From NCBI RefSeq assembly GCF_001601575.1, contig NZ_LOHZ01000019.1, positions 1 to 64,000 of the forward strand: DNA of 64,000 nucleotides. Reading direction: 5' to 3'. The stretch is from Thermovenabulum gondwanense (GTDB taxonomy: Bacteria > Bacillota > Thermosediminibacteria > Thermosediminibacterales > Thermosediminibacteraceae). Under the pieces are notes generated by a model. The model made no database searches and was not told where the DNA came from. It was given only the letters and a program-made list of their open reading frames with translations. Positions 16,836 through 24,720 of the stretch are shown one piece after another (position 1 is the stretch's first letter; each line of letters opens with the position of its first letter). The position numbers were made by a program, and so were the translations under genes.

Positions 16836-17639
16836 TCAGTTCATCCTCGCGTGTTTTAATTCATCCTTACACCTGCAAGTCCTTTCTTCAGGAATCTTTT
16901 CGATAATAGTATATATTAAATCCTTGAGTTTACCTATATTTTCATTAAAAACTCTCAGCACCATTTCATGGCTGACAGGTTCTATATCAGGATGTCCTTC
17001 AAGCCCCACGTCATAGTCCGTAACAAGGGTGATATTAGCATAACAAATTTCCAGTTCCCTTGCAAGCACCACTTCCGGGTATTGGGTCATATTGATTACT
17101 TCCCAGCCATGGCTGGAAAATTCTTTGCTTTCAGCTTTTGTGGAAAATCTCGGCCCCTGAACTACCACCACGGTGCCCCTTTCGTGTACAGGAAGACCCT
17201 TTTCCTTTGCCACTTCAATTGCTATTTTCCTTAGCTGCGGGCAATAGGGTTCCGACCCTCCAATATGGGTGGTTATCGGTCCATCGTAAAAAGTATCTTT
17301 TCTGCCCCAGGTTCTGTTCACAAATTGATCGCAAATAACAAAATCTCCCGGTTTTACATGAGGCTGGAGGCTGCCGGAGGCACAGGGACCCAGTATTCTC
17401 TTTACCCCGAGCTGTTTTAATGCGTAAATATTTGCCCTGTAATTTATCATATGGGGTGGAATCCTGTGGTCCTTTCCATGTCTTGGCAGGAAAGCTACGT
17501 TTTTATCCTTAATCTTAGCAATAGCAATTTTATCGCTGGGCGGTCCATAAGGAGTTTCTACCGTAATTTCCCTTACATCATCCAAAAAAGCATAAAACCC
17601 GGTCCCTCCAATTACCGCCACATCGGCACGGATATCCAT
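16836..17639 (-). CDS. mtnP: S-methyl-5'-thioadenosine phosphorylase (267 aa)
   Basis: Phosphorolyses methylthioadenosine (from polyamine synthesis and other SAM use), and often 5'-deoxyadenosine, to adenine and the sugar 1-phosphate. The purine-nucleoside-phosphorylase fold is clear: IGGTGFY (phosphate loop, 11-17), PRHGKDHRIPPH, NYRANIYALKQLGVKRIL, GPCASGSLQP, VVVQGPRFSTKAES, and the MTA-specific NMTQYPEVVLARE and TDYDVG. The C-terminus carries a CxC pair (C255-R-C257); a similar CxC disulfide stabilises hyperthermophilic archaeal MTAPs, so it may be a thermostability feature. ATG 17639 has GGAGG 7 nt upstream. It is coupled to the class II aldolase gene. Confidence 0.94.
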   Translation of the reverse strand: MDIRADVAVIGGTGFYAFLDDVREITVETPYGPPSDKIAIAKIKDKNVAFLPRHGKDHRIPPHMINYRANIYALKQLGVKRILGPCASGSLQPHVKPGDFVICDQFVNRTWGRKDTFYDGPITTHIGGSEPYCPQLRKIAIEVAKEKGLPVHERGTVVVVQGPRFSTKAESKEFSSHGWEVINMTQYPEVVLARELEICYANITLVTDYDVGLEGHPDIEPVSHEMVLRVFNENIGKLKDLIYTIIEKIPEERTCRCKDELKHARMN

Positions 17640-17686
17640 ATTATTACCTCCCTGAATATAGTATAATCATCTTTATAATTAATTTT

Positions 17687-18442
17687 TTACCATACTTTTA
17701 TAAGTTTGTCTAATATTCTTATATTACTTTCTTCATTTTTTAAATTTTTTTCCTTATCAAGCATCCCCAATACGTAATTACCGGTTGCCTGCTTCCATTC
17801 CCCACAAACATCAACTCCGATAAGTCTTTTGGTCCCGGCAATGATTTCTATTATCTCTAAAAGTTCTTCCAAGGTCATGGTGCCCTGATCCCAATTGGTT
17901 GCTGCGTATTCTTTTGATAAAACATCTTTATCTATGCTGATGTAAACCGGAGCATCCTGGTCGGAAAGTTCTTTCATTAAATAGTAAATCCTTACCTCCT
18001 GGGGTAAATCTTCGGGTATAAAAAAAACTTTTTTATATTCGCTGTATCTAAAAAATTCATAATCCTTTCTATTTAATCCTATTATCACACACTTTTCTAT
18101 TTTATTTTCCTTTACGAGGTCTCTTACCCAGGAACCGCATGTAATGACTTCTCCTGGACTTTCAAACATGTCGGAATGGTGGTCAATCAGTACGAGAACA
18201 GGTTTTTTTCGAGTCATTTCTATCATTAACTTGGAAAAATGGTGGAAATCTCCAGACCCCAAGTAGACTATACCTGGCATTTTCAGGTCAAGTTTATTTT
18301 TTATTTCTTCCAATTTGCTTTTTTCCAGCATATATCTTACGCCTTTCAAATTTGGGAGATTTATAAGGTGCTGAGCCCTGTTTAAAAGCCTTTTTTGCCC
18401 GCTTAACGCCTCATCCAAGCACAAGACATTAACTCTGGGCAA
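17687..18442 (-). CDS. Divergent arginase/agmatinase-family protein (251 aa)
   Basis: Ureohydrolase fold with the binuclear Mn site partly visible: GSGDFHH (His near 87), IDHHSDMFE in place of the usual DAHxD, and the paired aspartates SIDKDVL (about 170-175). Catalytic families hydrolyse arginine, agmatine, formiminoglutamate or guanidine. This one lacks a clear match to any, and its first 60 residues are unusual. The position next to MTA phosphorylase makes agmatinase (polyamine synthesis yields MTA) an attractive guess, no more. The start is TTG 18442 after AAAGG. It is separated from the NSS transporter genes by a strong terminator, and lies 47 bp upstream of mtnP on the same strand. Confidence 0.75.
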   Translation of the reverse strand: MPRVNVLCLDEALSGQKRLLNRAQHLINLPNLKGVRYMLEKSKLEEIKNKLDLKMPGIVYLGSGDFHHFSKLMIEMTRKKPVLVLIDHHSDMFESPGEVITCGSWVRDLVKENKIEKCVIIGLNRKDYEFFRYSEYKKVFFIPEDLPQEVRIYYLMKELSDQDAPVYISIDKDVLSKEYAATNWDQGTMTLEELLEIIEIIAGTKRLIGVDVCGEWKQATGNYVLGMLDKEKNLKNEESNIRILDKLIKVW

Positions 18443-18564
18443 AGCCTTTACCCCCTTTGAATATAAATTACCGGCCTTTTGTAAATTATTTATTCAAAAG
18501 GGATAACATTTAGAATTTATTTGGCATATATATTATATAACAAATCTTTAAGAAGGGTATATAA

Positions 18565-18591
18565 AAAGGGCCTCCTTTAAAGAGGCCCTTT
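18565..18591 (-). terminator. Terminator of the NSS transporter operon
   Basis: A 10-bp stem AAAGGGCCTC / GAGGCCCTTT followed by TTATAT on the minus strand, 7 nt after the stop of the small MetS-like gene. Confidence 0.85.
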
Positions 18592-18597
18592 TTATTT

Positions 18598-18702
18598 TTA
18601 TTTATTTCTCTCCGATTTTGAGGCGATGCTTGCAAAGTAAGTAAAACCTCCGAAGTAAATTAAAAGCATCACTATCATCCAGAATGCAGTTTGGGCGTCC
18701 AT
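18598..18702 (-). CDS. MetS-like small subunit of an NSS transporter (34 aa)
   Basis: A very short gene encoding MDAQTAFWMIVMLLIYFGG, then FTYFASIASKSERNK: one membrane helix with a basic tail. Its ATG (18702) directly follows the TAA stop of the NSS transporter gene, with GGAGGCG as ribosome site inside the end of that gene, so it is translationally coupled. Corynebacterium MetS, the small partner of the MetP methionine/alanine importer, has the same position, size and topology. The neighbouring terminator comes right after its stop. The call rests on context and topology rather than residue identity. Confidence 0.8.
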   Translation of the reverse strand: MDAQTAFWMIVMLLIYFGGFTYFASIASKSERNK

Positions 18703-20205
18703 TTACTTCGCCTCCTTAGCAGCGGATTTTGTAATATCCACAGAGATGTACGGTGACTTTGCTTTGATCCAATCCGCTAACCAATTATTTAATGCCAACC
18801 AGACAACTGCAGAAATTACCCACTGCACCACCATAGTTCCTACGCTGAAGGTCTCAAAGGGGTTCCACCAGTTGTCGGGGTACCAGCTGATAGCCTGCAC
18901 GACCCACCATCCAAAAAGTATTGCAAACATTACGGGGAAGAGGGCTATGCAGTAGGTCCACCAGCGACCAACGTAGATATCGCTGGTTTTATTGATAATC
19001 TCAGTTCTGATTTTTTCAATTCCGTATTTATATGCAGCTATAGCAAAAAGTAAACCGCTGATTAATAGCCCAACGCCCCATACCCAGTCCTGGTTGTCAA
19101 GGAATGTAGCGCTGTAAGCCGAAGGAATACCCAGTATAAATCCACCAACTGAGACAATTAAAGTCGCTTTTTTCCTGTCATACCCGGCATCTATGAAATT
19201 CTTCACGCCCACTTCAAACATAGGAAGCAGAGATGACAGAGCTGCCAGAGAAAGGGCAAGGAAAAATACAGCGGCCACAATTTGACCTCCGGGCATGGTT
19301 GGGAAGAGTTTTGCCAAGTATATGAAGGTGAGGCCGGTATTGCCAGCTTTTAATGCATCCATGGCAGCCTGAGGAGTTGCCGAAAGGGCAAATACAGTAG
19401 GAAGAACCGCCAAACCGCCGAGCATTGCTCCGCAGGCATCTCCGAATACTATCATCATACTGTTGACGCCGATATCGTCTTTTTCCCTCATGTAGTTAGC
19501 GTAGGTAAGCATAAGAGCCCAGCCTGCTCCGGTAGACCAGGAAGATTGGGCAAAGGCGTTTAACCAAACCTTAGGGTTACCAAGAGATGCCCATTTGGGC
19601 ACGAACATGTACTGCAAGCCAAGGGCAGATCCCGGCTGCATAATAGCCCATATGGCAGCAATCAGGAGCGATACAAATAGTGAAGGAATCATTATTTTAT
19701 TTGCGGCTTCGAGCCCGCCCTGAACTCCTCTGTAAACTATATAGCCGCCTATTAAAACCGCAATAAACTGAAATAAGATTGTTTGAGATGGATTGTGGAT
19801 AAAGCTGTTCCACAGAGCTTCCGAATCCATTCCTACCTTAAAAGCTCCGGTAACAGCATATACAAAATACCTCAATGCCCATCCAAGAATGACGGCATAA
19901 TAAAACATTATAGCAATGCACGTAAATCCAATCCATGCACCTATCCAGGTGAACTTTCTTCCCATAAAGTCCCTGAAGGCACCGATTGTCCCCAGCCGTG
20001 TATTTTTACCTATTACAAGTTCTAACATGATTAAGGGTGCGGCCCATACTAAGTTTGCTATCAGGTAGGCTACCAGGAAAGCTCCTCCGTCGTTGGTACC
20101 TACCATTCGGGGGAATCGCCAGATATTACCGGTGCCCACCGCCATACCTATGGAAGCCAGAATAAAACCTATTCGGCTACCCCATTCTTCGCGCTTTTCC
20201 GTCAT
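18703..20205 (-). CDS. Sodium-dependent amino-acid symporter, NSS (SNF) family (500 aa)
   Basis: A neurotransmitter:sodium-symporter family protein of the LeuT fold. The first helix has the diagnostic sodium/substrate loop WGSRIGFILASIGMAVGTGNIWRFP, and there are about 11-12 hydrophobic segments. Bacterial NSS proteins import amino acids such as Leu, Trp, Tyr, Met or Ala with Na+. A MetS-like 34-aa partner follows immediately, as in Corynebacterium MetPS, which favours methionine or alanine (inference), as does the nearby metK and mtnP. ATG 20205 has AAAGGAGGT 7-8 nt upstream. Upstream, 20299-20344 is an 8-bp inverted repeat around a TATAAT-like box. Confidence 0.92.
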   Translation of the reverse strand: MTEKREEWGSRIGFILASIGMAVGTGNIWRFPRMVGTNDGGAFLVAYLIANLVWAAPLIMLELVIGKNTRLGTIGAFRDFMGRKFTWIGAWIGFTCIAIMFYYAVILGWALRYFVYAVTGAFKVGMDSEALWNSFIHNPSQTILFQFIAVLIGGYIVYRGVQGGLEAANKIMIPSLFVSLLIAAIWAIMQPGSALGLQYMFVPKWASLGNPKVWLNAFAQSSWSTGAGWALMLTYANYMREKDDIGVNSMMIVFGDACGAMLGGLAVLPTVFALSATPQAAMDALKAGNTGLTFIYLAKLFPTMPGGQIVAAVFFLALSLAALSSLLPMFEVGVKNFIDAGYDRKKATLIVSVGGFILGIPSAYSATFLDNQDWVWGVGLLISGLLFAIAAYKYGIEKIRTEIINKTSDIYVGRWWTYCIALFPVMFAILFGWWVVQAISWYPDNWWNPFETFSVGTMVVQWVISAVVWLALNNWLADWIKAKSPYISVDITKSAAKEAK

Positions 20206-20570
20206 TTTTTTACCTCCTTTTTAATTGAGGATTTTCGCGCTCGAATAAAATTTCCCAAAAAGGCTTTCTCTCATCCCCCTTCATTCTATATTAAATTTTT
20301 AAAGTGGACTACCCAGTATATTATATATATTTTCTACACTTTAATGAATTTTCCTTCTTATTTTATATTATTCGATAAAAAAATTTATTTGATATTTTTG
20401 TAACAACTTGCATTTTCTGAATAATTTTCACTATTTATATTTAAAACGGGATTTTTATATTTATTAGCCAAAAACCCGCCAAAAAGGCAGTAATGTTTTA
20501 TATTTTTTCACTCTTTTATTCTATTATATTCTCTCCGCCGATTATTTCAATATTAAATTTTTGAGAAAAA
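20206..20570. other. 365-bp AT-rich spacer with a candidate operator
   Basis: No open frame with a ribosome site. It holds the promoter region of the NSS operon. TTAAAGTG (20299-20306) and CACTTTAA (20337-20344) are an exact inverted repeat with a 30-bp centre that contains ATATATAATATAC. This could be a looping operator or a chance feature of AT-rich DNA. I looked for glycine, SAM and T-box leaders here and did not find one. Confidence 0.4.
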
Positions 20571-20572
20571 AA

Positions 20573-20587
20573 GCCCTTCTCCAGGGC
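20573..20587 (-). terminator. Terminator of the FBP aldolase/phosphatase gene
   Basis: GCCCT-GGAGA-AGGGC followed by TTTTTTT on the minus strand, one base past the stop codon. Confidence 0.8.
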
Positions 20588-20588
20588 A

Positions 20589-21674
20589 TTATAGATTTTT
20601 TTGACTTAACTTTTCCATTACCCGGGGAAGGGTTGTATATTCCATTTCATCTAAAGGAAGCCTGTGGGGTTCAAAAGGCCCATGGCTTCTCATATAATCC
20701 GCTATTTCCAGCGCTTTTTGGCGCGCTCTATCAAAACCCTTATCCGCGAAGAAATCCTGAGGCCCGATTAGTTTTCCGTTAGATAGCTGAAATCCCAGAG
20801 CCACTACCCTTGGCGGTCCATCAAAGCGCGTAGGCGTTGCATCCTGAAGCGATACGGGCATTAGCGGTCCGAAATGAGATCCCCTCATCCATCCGGAAAC
20901 CAAGTGAGGGTTGGCAAAGGGCTCTAAAGCCTCTCCTACAGCCGGAAAACCGTTTTGACACCTGACTATCATCACCGGGTCGTCTTTCCCCACATACCTT
21001 CCCGCCATGAGGTTCATCCTCTGAGTTGAAGATGCTGCCGCCGGCTCTCCTTTTTTGTTATAAACCGCTTTTACAGCATACCTATTGAAGGCTCCCAGAA
21101 AGACCAGAAGGTCGTATATTTCTTCGGGACTTGAAAATTTCATCAGTTTATTTTCGACGGTATCCATGACTTCAAAAATAAAACCGTCGTGCATTTTGGG
21201 GTCTATTATAAGGCCGATGGTATTGAAGGGATCAGCGAACATTTTATAAAGCGGCAAGTTCCATGCACCCGGTTCCGTTTTATCTGCCATGAAGACGATT
21301 ACGGGTTCGCTGGGGCGCTCTTCAAATTCCATTTCCGCCACTCCCGGACCCATGCCCTTAATATTGCCCGAAAAGGAATCGGAAAGCAAATCCTGTCCCG
21401 CTCCGTAAAGTTTATATTCCCTGGCTAATCTGGTGCATTCTAAAAAGGTATCCCAGGCGAGTTTATGTACTTCTTCGCAGTCCACACCCTTTTTATGGGT
21501 CATTATCAAATTTATATCATCACCCACGTGGGATACTTTAAAATCTATCAGCAAATCCTTTCCTTTCTCTCCCAAATATTTTTCTGCAACTTTCAATAAA
21601 TCCGGATGTACACTGCTGTGCCCTACAAATCCCCCGATATCCGCCTTTATTACCGAAAAAGTGATTTTTGACAT
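20589..21674 (-). CDS. Class V fructose-1,6-bisphosphate aldolase/phosphatase (361 aa)
   Basis: The bifunctional gluconeogenic enzyme, common in archaea and deep-branching thermophilic bacteria, that condenses triose phosphates and dephosphorylates the resulting FBP. The N-terminus KITFSVIKADIGGFVGHSSVHP and the metal-rich region (SHVGDDINLIMTH, GAGQDLLSDSFSGN) are characteristic. Y227 and K230 (GRYVGKDDP) sit within two residues of the positions of the Sulfolobus Tyr229 and Schiff-base Lys232, as I recall them. The start is ATG 21674; a TTG directly before it is less likely. It is monocistronic with its own terminator. It makes the aldol and phosphatase steps unidirectional, fitting autotrophic or C2-based growth. 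Confidence 0.93.
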   Translation of the reverse strand: MSKITFSVIKADIGGFVGHSSVHPDLLKVAEKYLGEKGKDLLIDFKVSHVGDDINLIMTHKKGVDCEEVHKLAWDTFLECTRLAREYKLYGAGQDLLSDSFSGNIKGMGPGVAEMEFEERPSEPVIVFMADKTEPGAWNLPLYKMFADPFNTIGLIIDPKMHDGFIFEVMDTVENKLMKFSSPEEIYDLLVFLGAFNRYAVKAVYNKKGEPAAASSTQRMNLMAGRYVGKDDPVMIVRCQNGFPAVGEALEPFANPHLVSGWMRGSHFGPLMPVSLQDATPTRFDGPPRVVALGFQLSNGKLIGPQDFFADKGFDRARQKALEIADYMRSHGPFEPHRLPLDEMEYTTLPRVMEKLSQKNL

Positions 21675-21851
21675 CAAAGACCCCCCATTATTATTAATAA
21701 TTACAGAAATATTATATCATTTTACTTCATTTATGCATAGATAATTTTATATATATTATTTATTATGCTATACTATTTAAAATTTTTCTCAGCTTTGTAA
21801 TTTTAAATAATATGCCCTTATCTAAATTATATGTCATTTTAAATGAAGAAA

Positions 21852-21867
21852 GACCCTTTATCGGGTC
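21852..21867 (-). terminator. Terminator of pstCA
   Basis: GACCC/GGGTC stem with a TTCTTCATTT tail on the minus strand, 17 bp after the pstA stop. Confidence 0.55.
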
Positions 21868-21883
21868 CTGAAAGAGGATTAAC

Positions 21884-22744
21884 TTATGCACCGGTAAGCC
21901 TTTTATACAGCTTTTTGGTTAAAGACCTGGCTAAAAAATTAAACGCAATAATTATAATAATTAACAGAGCCGATGATCCATCCGCAATACGCCTGGCATC
22001 AGGGGCAAGTCCTTCGGCGTTAACCTTCCAGATATGAACCGCCAAAGTCTCCGCGGGTCTTAAAATATTGAAAAAATTATCGGGGGTTAATTTAGGAGAT
22101 GTCATCCCTGCTGTAAAAATAAGAGCAGCGGCTTCTCCGAAAATTCTCCCCGAAGCAAGAATTATGCCCGTGATTAACCTGGGTATTGCCGATACCATTA
22201 CCACCCGGGTAATTGTTTGCCACCTTGTCGCTCCCAGGGCAAGGCTTGCTTCCCTTAAATCCCTCTTAACATCCCGCAATGCTTCTTCGGTAATTCGTGT
22301 CATCAACGGCAAATTTAAAACCGTCAGGGTCATAGCCCCTGAAATCATTGAAAACCCCCACCCAAAGGTGGTTACAAACACCAGCAGTCCGAAAAGACCT
22401 ATTATAACCGAAGGAAGGCTGGACAGGGTTTCAATACTTAACCTCAATACAGCCGTAATCGCATTTTCTTTAGCATATTCTGAAAGGTATATGCCCGCTC
22501 CCATTCCTATGGGGACAGTAAATATCAGAGTCAAAAAGAGAATCATAAAAGAATTTGCTATTTGAGGGCCTACTCCTCCGCCGCTTTGAAAGGCCTTGGG
22601 AGGGGATATCAAAAAATTGATATTTATTACCCTAATACCCGCATTCAAGAGAATGAAAATTATCGCCAATAAAAACATAACCGCAAGTGCTGCCAGGATG
22701 TACAATAAAAAGGTTGCCAATTTATCTTCTAACCTGGGGCTCAC
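21884..22744 (-). CDS. pstA: Phosphate ABC transporter permease PstA (286 aa)
   Basis: One of the two membrane subunits of the high-affinity phosphate importer. It shows six hydrophobic segments and the permease EAA-type loop DVKRDLREASLALGATRWQTITRVV, almost identical to that of PstC. The start is GTG 22744, overlapping the pstC stop as GTGA, with GGAGGG upstream. An earlier ATG would run back into pstC without a ribosome site. No pstB ATPase or phoU gene follows; the next gene is FBP aldolase/phosphatase beyond a terminator. Confidence 0.95.
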   Translation of the reverse strand: MSPRLEDKLATFLLYILAALAVMFLLAIIFILLNAGIRVININFLISPPKAFQSGGGVGPQIANSFMILFLTLIFTVPIGMGAGIYLSEYAKENAITAVLRLSIETLSSLPSVIIGLFGLLVFVTTFGWGFSMISGAMTLTVLNLPLMTRITEEALRDVKRDLREASLALGATRWQTITRVVMVSAIPRLITGIILASGRIFGEAAALIFTAGMTSPKLTPDNFFNILRPAETLAVHIWKVNAEGLAPDARRIADGSSALLIIIIIAFNFLARSLTKKLYKRLTGA

Positions 22745-23616
22745 CGGAAAACCCTCCTTTTTGCAAAAAATCTGATTAAACCGATAAAGAAAAGTGAAAT
22801 CATCAATAAAAGTAATGCAATGGACCATAGGGCATCATTCCAAAGGGTTCCCCAGGTGGTGTTACCCATCTCCATTGTCAAAATACTTGTTAACGTGTGT
22901 ACCGGATTAATTAAGGAATCGGGTATCCTCACGCTGTTGCCTATTACCATTTGCACCGCCAGAGCTTCTCCGAAAGCCCTGGCCAATCCCAGGACAACCC
23001 CGGTCAATATCCCCGGCAGGGCGGCAGGAAGTAAAACGTGCTTGATGGTCTGCCATCGGGTAGCTCCCAGGGCTAACGAAGCTTCCCGGAGGTCCCGGGG
23101 AAGTGCTTTAAGGGTATCCACCGAAATGCTCGTGATGGTGGGGAAAATCATTATGCCAAGTACTATGCCCCCGGCAAGCAGAGAAAAGCCCGTGCCTCCG
23201 AAACTTTTTCTAATAATAGGCACGAGAATGCTCAGCCCCATCCATCCGTAAACCACCGACGGAATTCCGGCAAACATTTCCACTACCGGCTGAAGGAAAT
23301 TTTCCCCTATCTTCCTTGAAATTTCTGCGGTAAATACGGAAAGTCCAAGGCTTAAAGGCAGGCTTAAAAGCAAAGCAAGCAAAGAAACCGAAATCGAACC
23401 GAGTAAAAAAGCAAGGGCTCCTGCCTGTCCGTTTTGATTTTCCATATTCCAGTTTGCGCTGAAAAGAAAATGAAAAATTGATATTTTATCTACCGTAAAA
23501 GTCCGAATACCCTTAAAAAAAATAAACACAAGGATAAAAATAGTGATAAGTACCGATAGCAAAGCGCAAAAAAAAGCAAAAAAACTACCCAGTTTGTCCA
23601 TCATCTTCGGCTTCAT
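22741..23616 (-). CDS. pstC: Phosphate ABC transporter permease PstC (291 aa)
   Basis: Membrane subunit paired with PstA. It has six predicted spans, the EAA loop TLKALPRDLREASLALGATRWQTIKHVL in the middle, and the family sequences PSVVYGWMGLSIL and RAFGEALAVQMVIGN. ATG 23616 is preceded by AAAAGGGGA. It is 121 bp downstream of pstS, from which it is separated by a hairpin terminator that probably limits permease expression relative to the binding protein. Confidence 0.95.
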   Translation of the reverse strand: MKPKMMDKLGSFFAFFCALLSVLITIFILVFIFFKGIRTFTVDKISIFHFLFSANWNMENQNGQAGALAFLLGSISVSLLALLLSLPLSLGLSVFTAEISRKIGENFLQPVVEMFAGIPSVVYGWMGLSILVPIIRKSFGGTGFSLLAGGIVLGIMIFPTITSISVDTLKALPRDLREASLALGATRWQTIKHVLLPAALPGILTGVVLGLARAFGEALAVQMVIGNSVRIPDSLINPVHTLTSILTMEMGNTTWGTLWNDALWSIALLLLMISLFFIGLIRFFAKRRVFR

Positions 23617-23707
23617 ATTAAAAATTCCCCTTTTAAATCTTAACTTTCAAATAAAGGATATCATTCGCCTATTTATATTATGTTAAATTGCTGTTAAGAA
23701 AATGTTA

Positions 23708-23735
23708 AAAAGCCGGGTTTTTATCCCCGGCTTTT
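23708..23735 (-). terminator. Attenuating terminator between pstS and pstC
   Basis: AAAAGCCGGG/CCCGGCTTTT stem with loop TTTTTATC. The T-run is the A-rich arm read on the minus strand (TTTT then TAACATTTT). It lies 2 bp after the pstS stop and would give more PstS than PstCA. Confidence 0.75.
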
Positions 23736-23737
23736 AC

Positions 23738-24601
23738 TCATCTTGTGACCTTCATATCTCCTATAGGTATATACCCCAATTTCTCTATAATCGGTTTTAC
23801 CTCATCGCCAAGCATATAATCGATAAAGGTTTTTACCACTCCCGCAGCCTCCCCCTTAGTGTACATATATTCATAGGACCATACGGGGTATTTGCCCTCT
23901 ACAATATTTTCCTTGGAAGGTTCCACTCCATCGAGTTTCACGACTTTTACACTGCTGTCCACATACGATAGGGCAATATAACTTATGGCACCGGGAGTAT
24001 CCGCAACGGCTTTCTTTACCGTACCGGAGGAATCCTGAGTCAAAGCCATCCCCTGGGTTTCTTCCCTTCCATCCAGGGCGTACTTTGTAAACGTTGCCCT
24101 GGTTCCAGAACCGGCAGGTCTATTTATCACTACTATTTTCAGGTCATCTCCTCCCACTTCTTTCCAGTTTGTAATTTTCCCAGTAAAAATACCGATGAGC
24201 TGGTCTTTTGTCAAATTATCCACCTTAACCGCCGGGTTTACTATCACCGCAAATCCTACGACGCATACCTTATGCGGTATAAGTTCCTTGGCTTTTTCCT
24301 TATCTAACTTATCCTCCGCCGGCACATCCGAGTTCCCAATTTGAACCGTCCCATCAGATACAAGTTTAAGACCCGTTCCGCTTCCTCCACCCTGCACCTG
24401 AACCTGAATCCCCGGATTTTTTGCCATAAACTGGTTTGCCGCTTCTTCCACTAATGGCTGCATTGCGGTAGACCCTGCTGCAATTATCGTTCCGGAAACA
24501 TTTTGCTTCTCACCCTGTTTCTCCCGACCGGAGCAGGCGGATAAAATCAGTGCGCCAACCAAACACAGAGCAATAATGGTCGCAATTTTTTTCTTTGGCA
24601 T
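23738..24601 (-). CDS. pstS: Phosphate-binding lipoprotein PstS (287 aa)
   Basis: Extracytoplasmic phosphate-binding protein of the ABC importer. The N-terminus has a lipoprotein signal (KKK, hydrophobic run, LILSAC lipobox), so it is membrane-anchored through the cysteine near residue 23. Binding-site stretches typical of PstS are visible: AGSTAMQPLVEEAA, GGGSGTGLK, IGNSDVPAED and NRPAGSGTRATFTK. The start chosen is ATG 24601, 9 nt after GGAGGTG; an in-frame ATG at 24619 overlaps that site. A four-repeat PhoP box lies upstream at 24679-24717, so the gene is very likely induced by phosphate starvation. Confidence 0.96.
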   Translation of the reverse strand: MPKKKIATIIALCLVGALILSACSGREKQGEKQNVSGTIIAAGSTAMQPLVEEAANQFMAKNPGIQVQVQGGGSGTGLKLVSDGTVQIGNSDVPAEDKLDKEKAKELIPHKVCVVGFAVIVNPAVKVDNLTKDQLIGIFTGKITNWKEVGGDDLKIVVINRPAGSGTRATFTKYALDGREETQGMALTQDSSGTVKKAVADTPGAISYIALSYVDSSVKVVKLDGVEPSKENIVEGKYPVWSYEYMYTKGEAAGVVKTFIDYMLGDEVKPIIEKLGYIPIGDMKVTR

Positions 24602-24684
24602 TTTACAATGCACCTCCATCTTTATTATCCCTTCTAATTTTTATAATTTACCCTTCAATTAAAAGAATAAAGGTGCATTGTAAA
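24602..24684 (-). promoter_or_regulatory. 14-bp inverted repeat spanning the pstS leader and ribosome site
   Basis: TTTACAATGCACCT at 24602-24615 and AGGTGCATTGTAAA at 24671-24684 are exact reverse complements. On the coding strand the promoter-distal arm includes the end of the ribosome site and runs to the ATG. The promoter-proximal arm is the fourth PhoP repeat and its flank. It may be a DNA operator pair or, if transcription starts upstream of 24684, a hairpin masking the ribosome site. Confidence 0.6.
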
Positions 24685-24717
24685 GTCTCTTTAAAATAAG
24701 TATTAACTTTATGTTAA
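24679..24717 (-). promoter_or_regulatory. PhoP (Pho) box of pstS: four direct repeats with 11-bp period
   Basis: On the minus strand TTAACA, 5 bp, TTAATA, 5 bp, TTTAAA, 5 bp, TTTACA. This matches the Gram-positive PhoP binding site, which is tandem TT(A/T)ACA-like repeats spaced by about 5 bp. It starts 4 bp after the guaA stop codon. Confidence 0.8.
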
Positions 24718-24720
24718 TTC

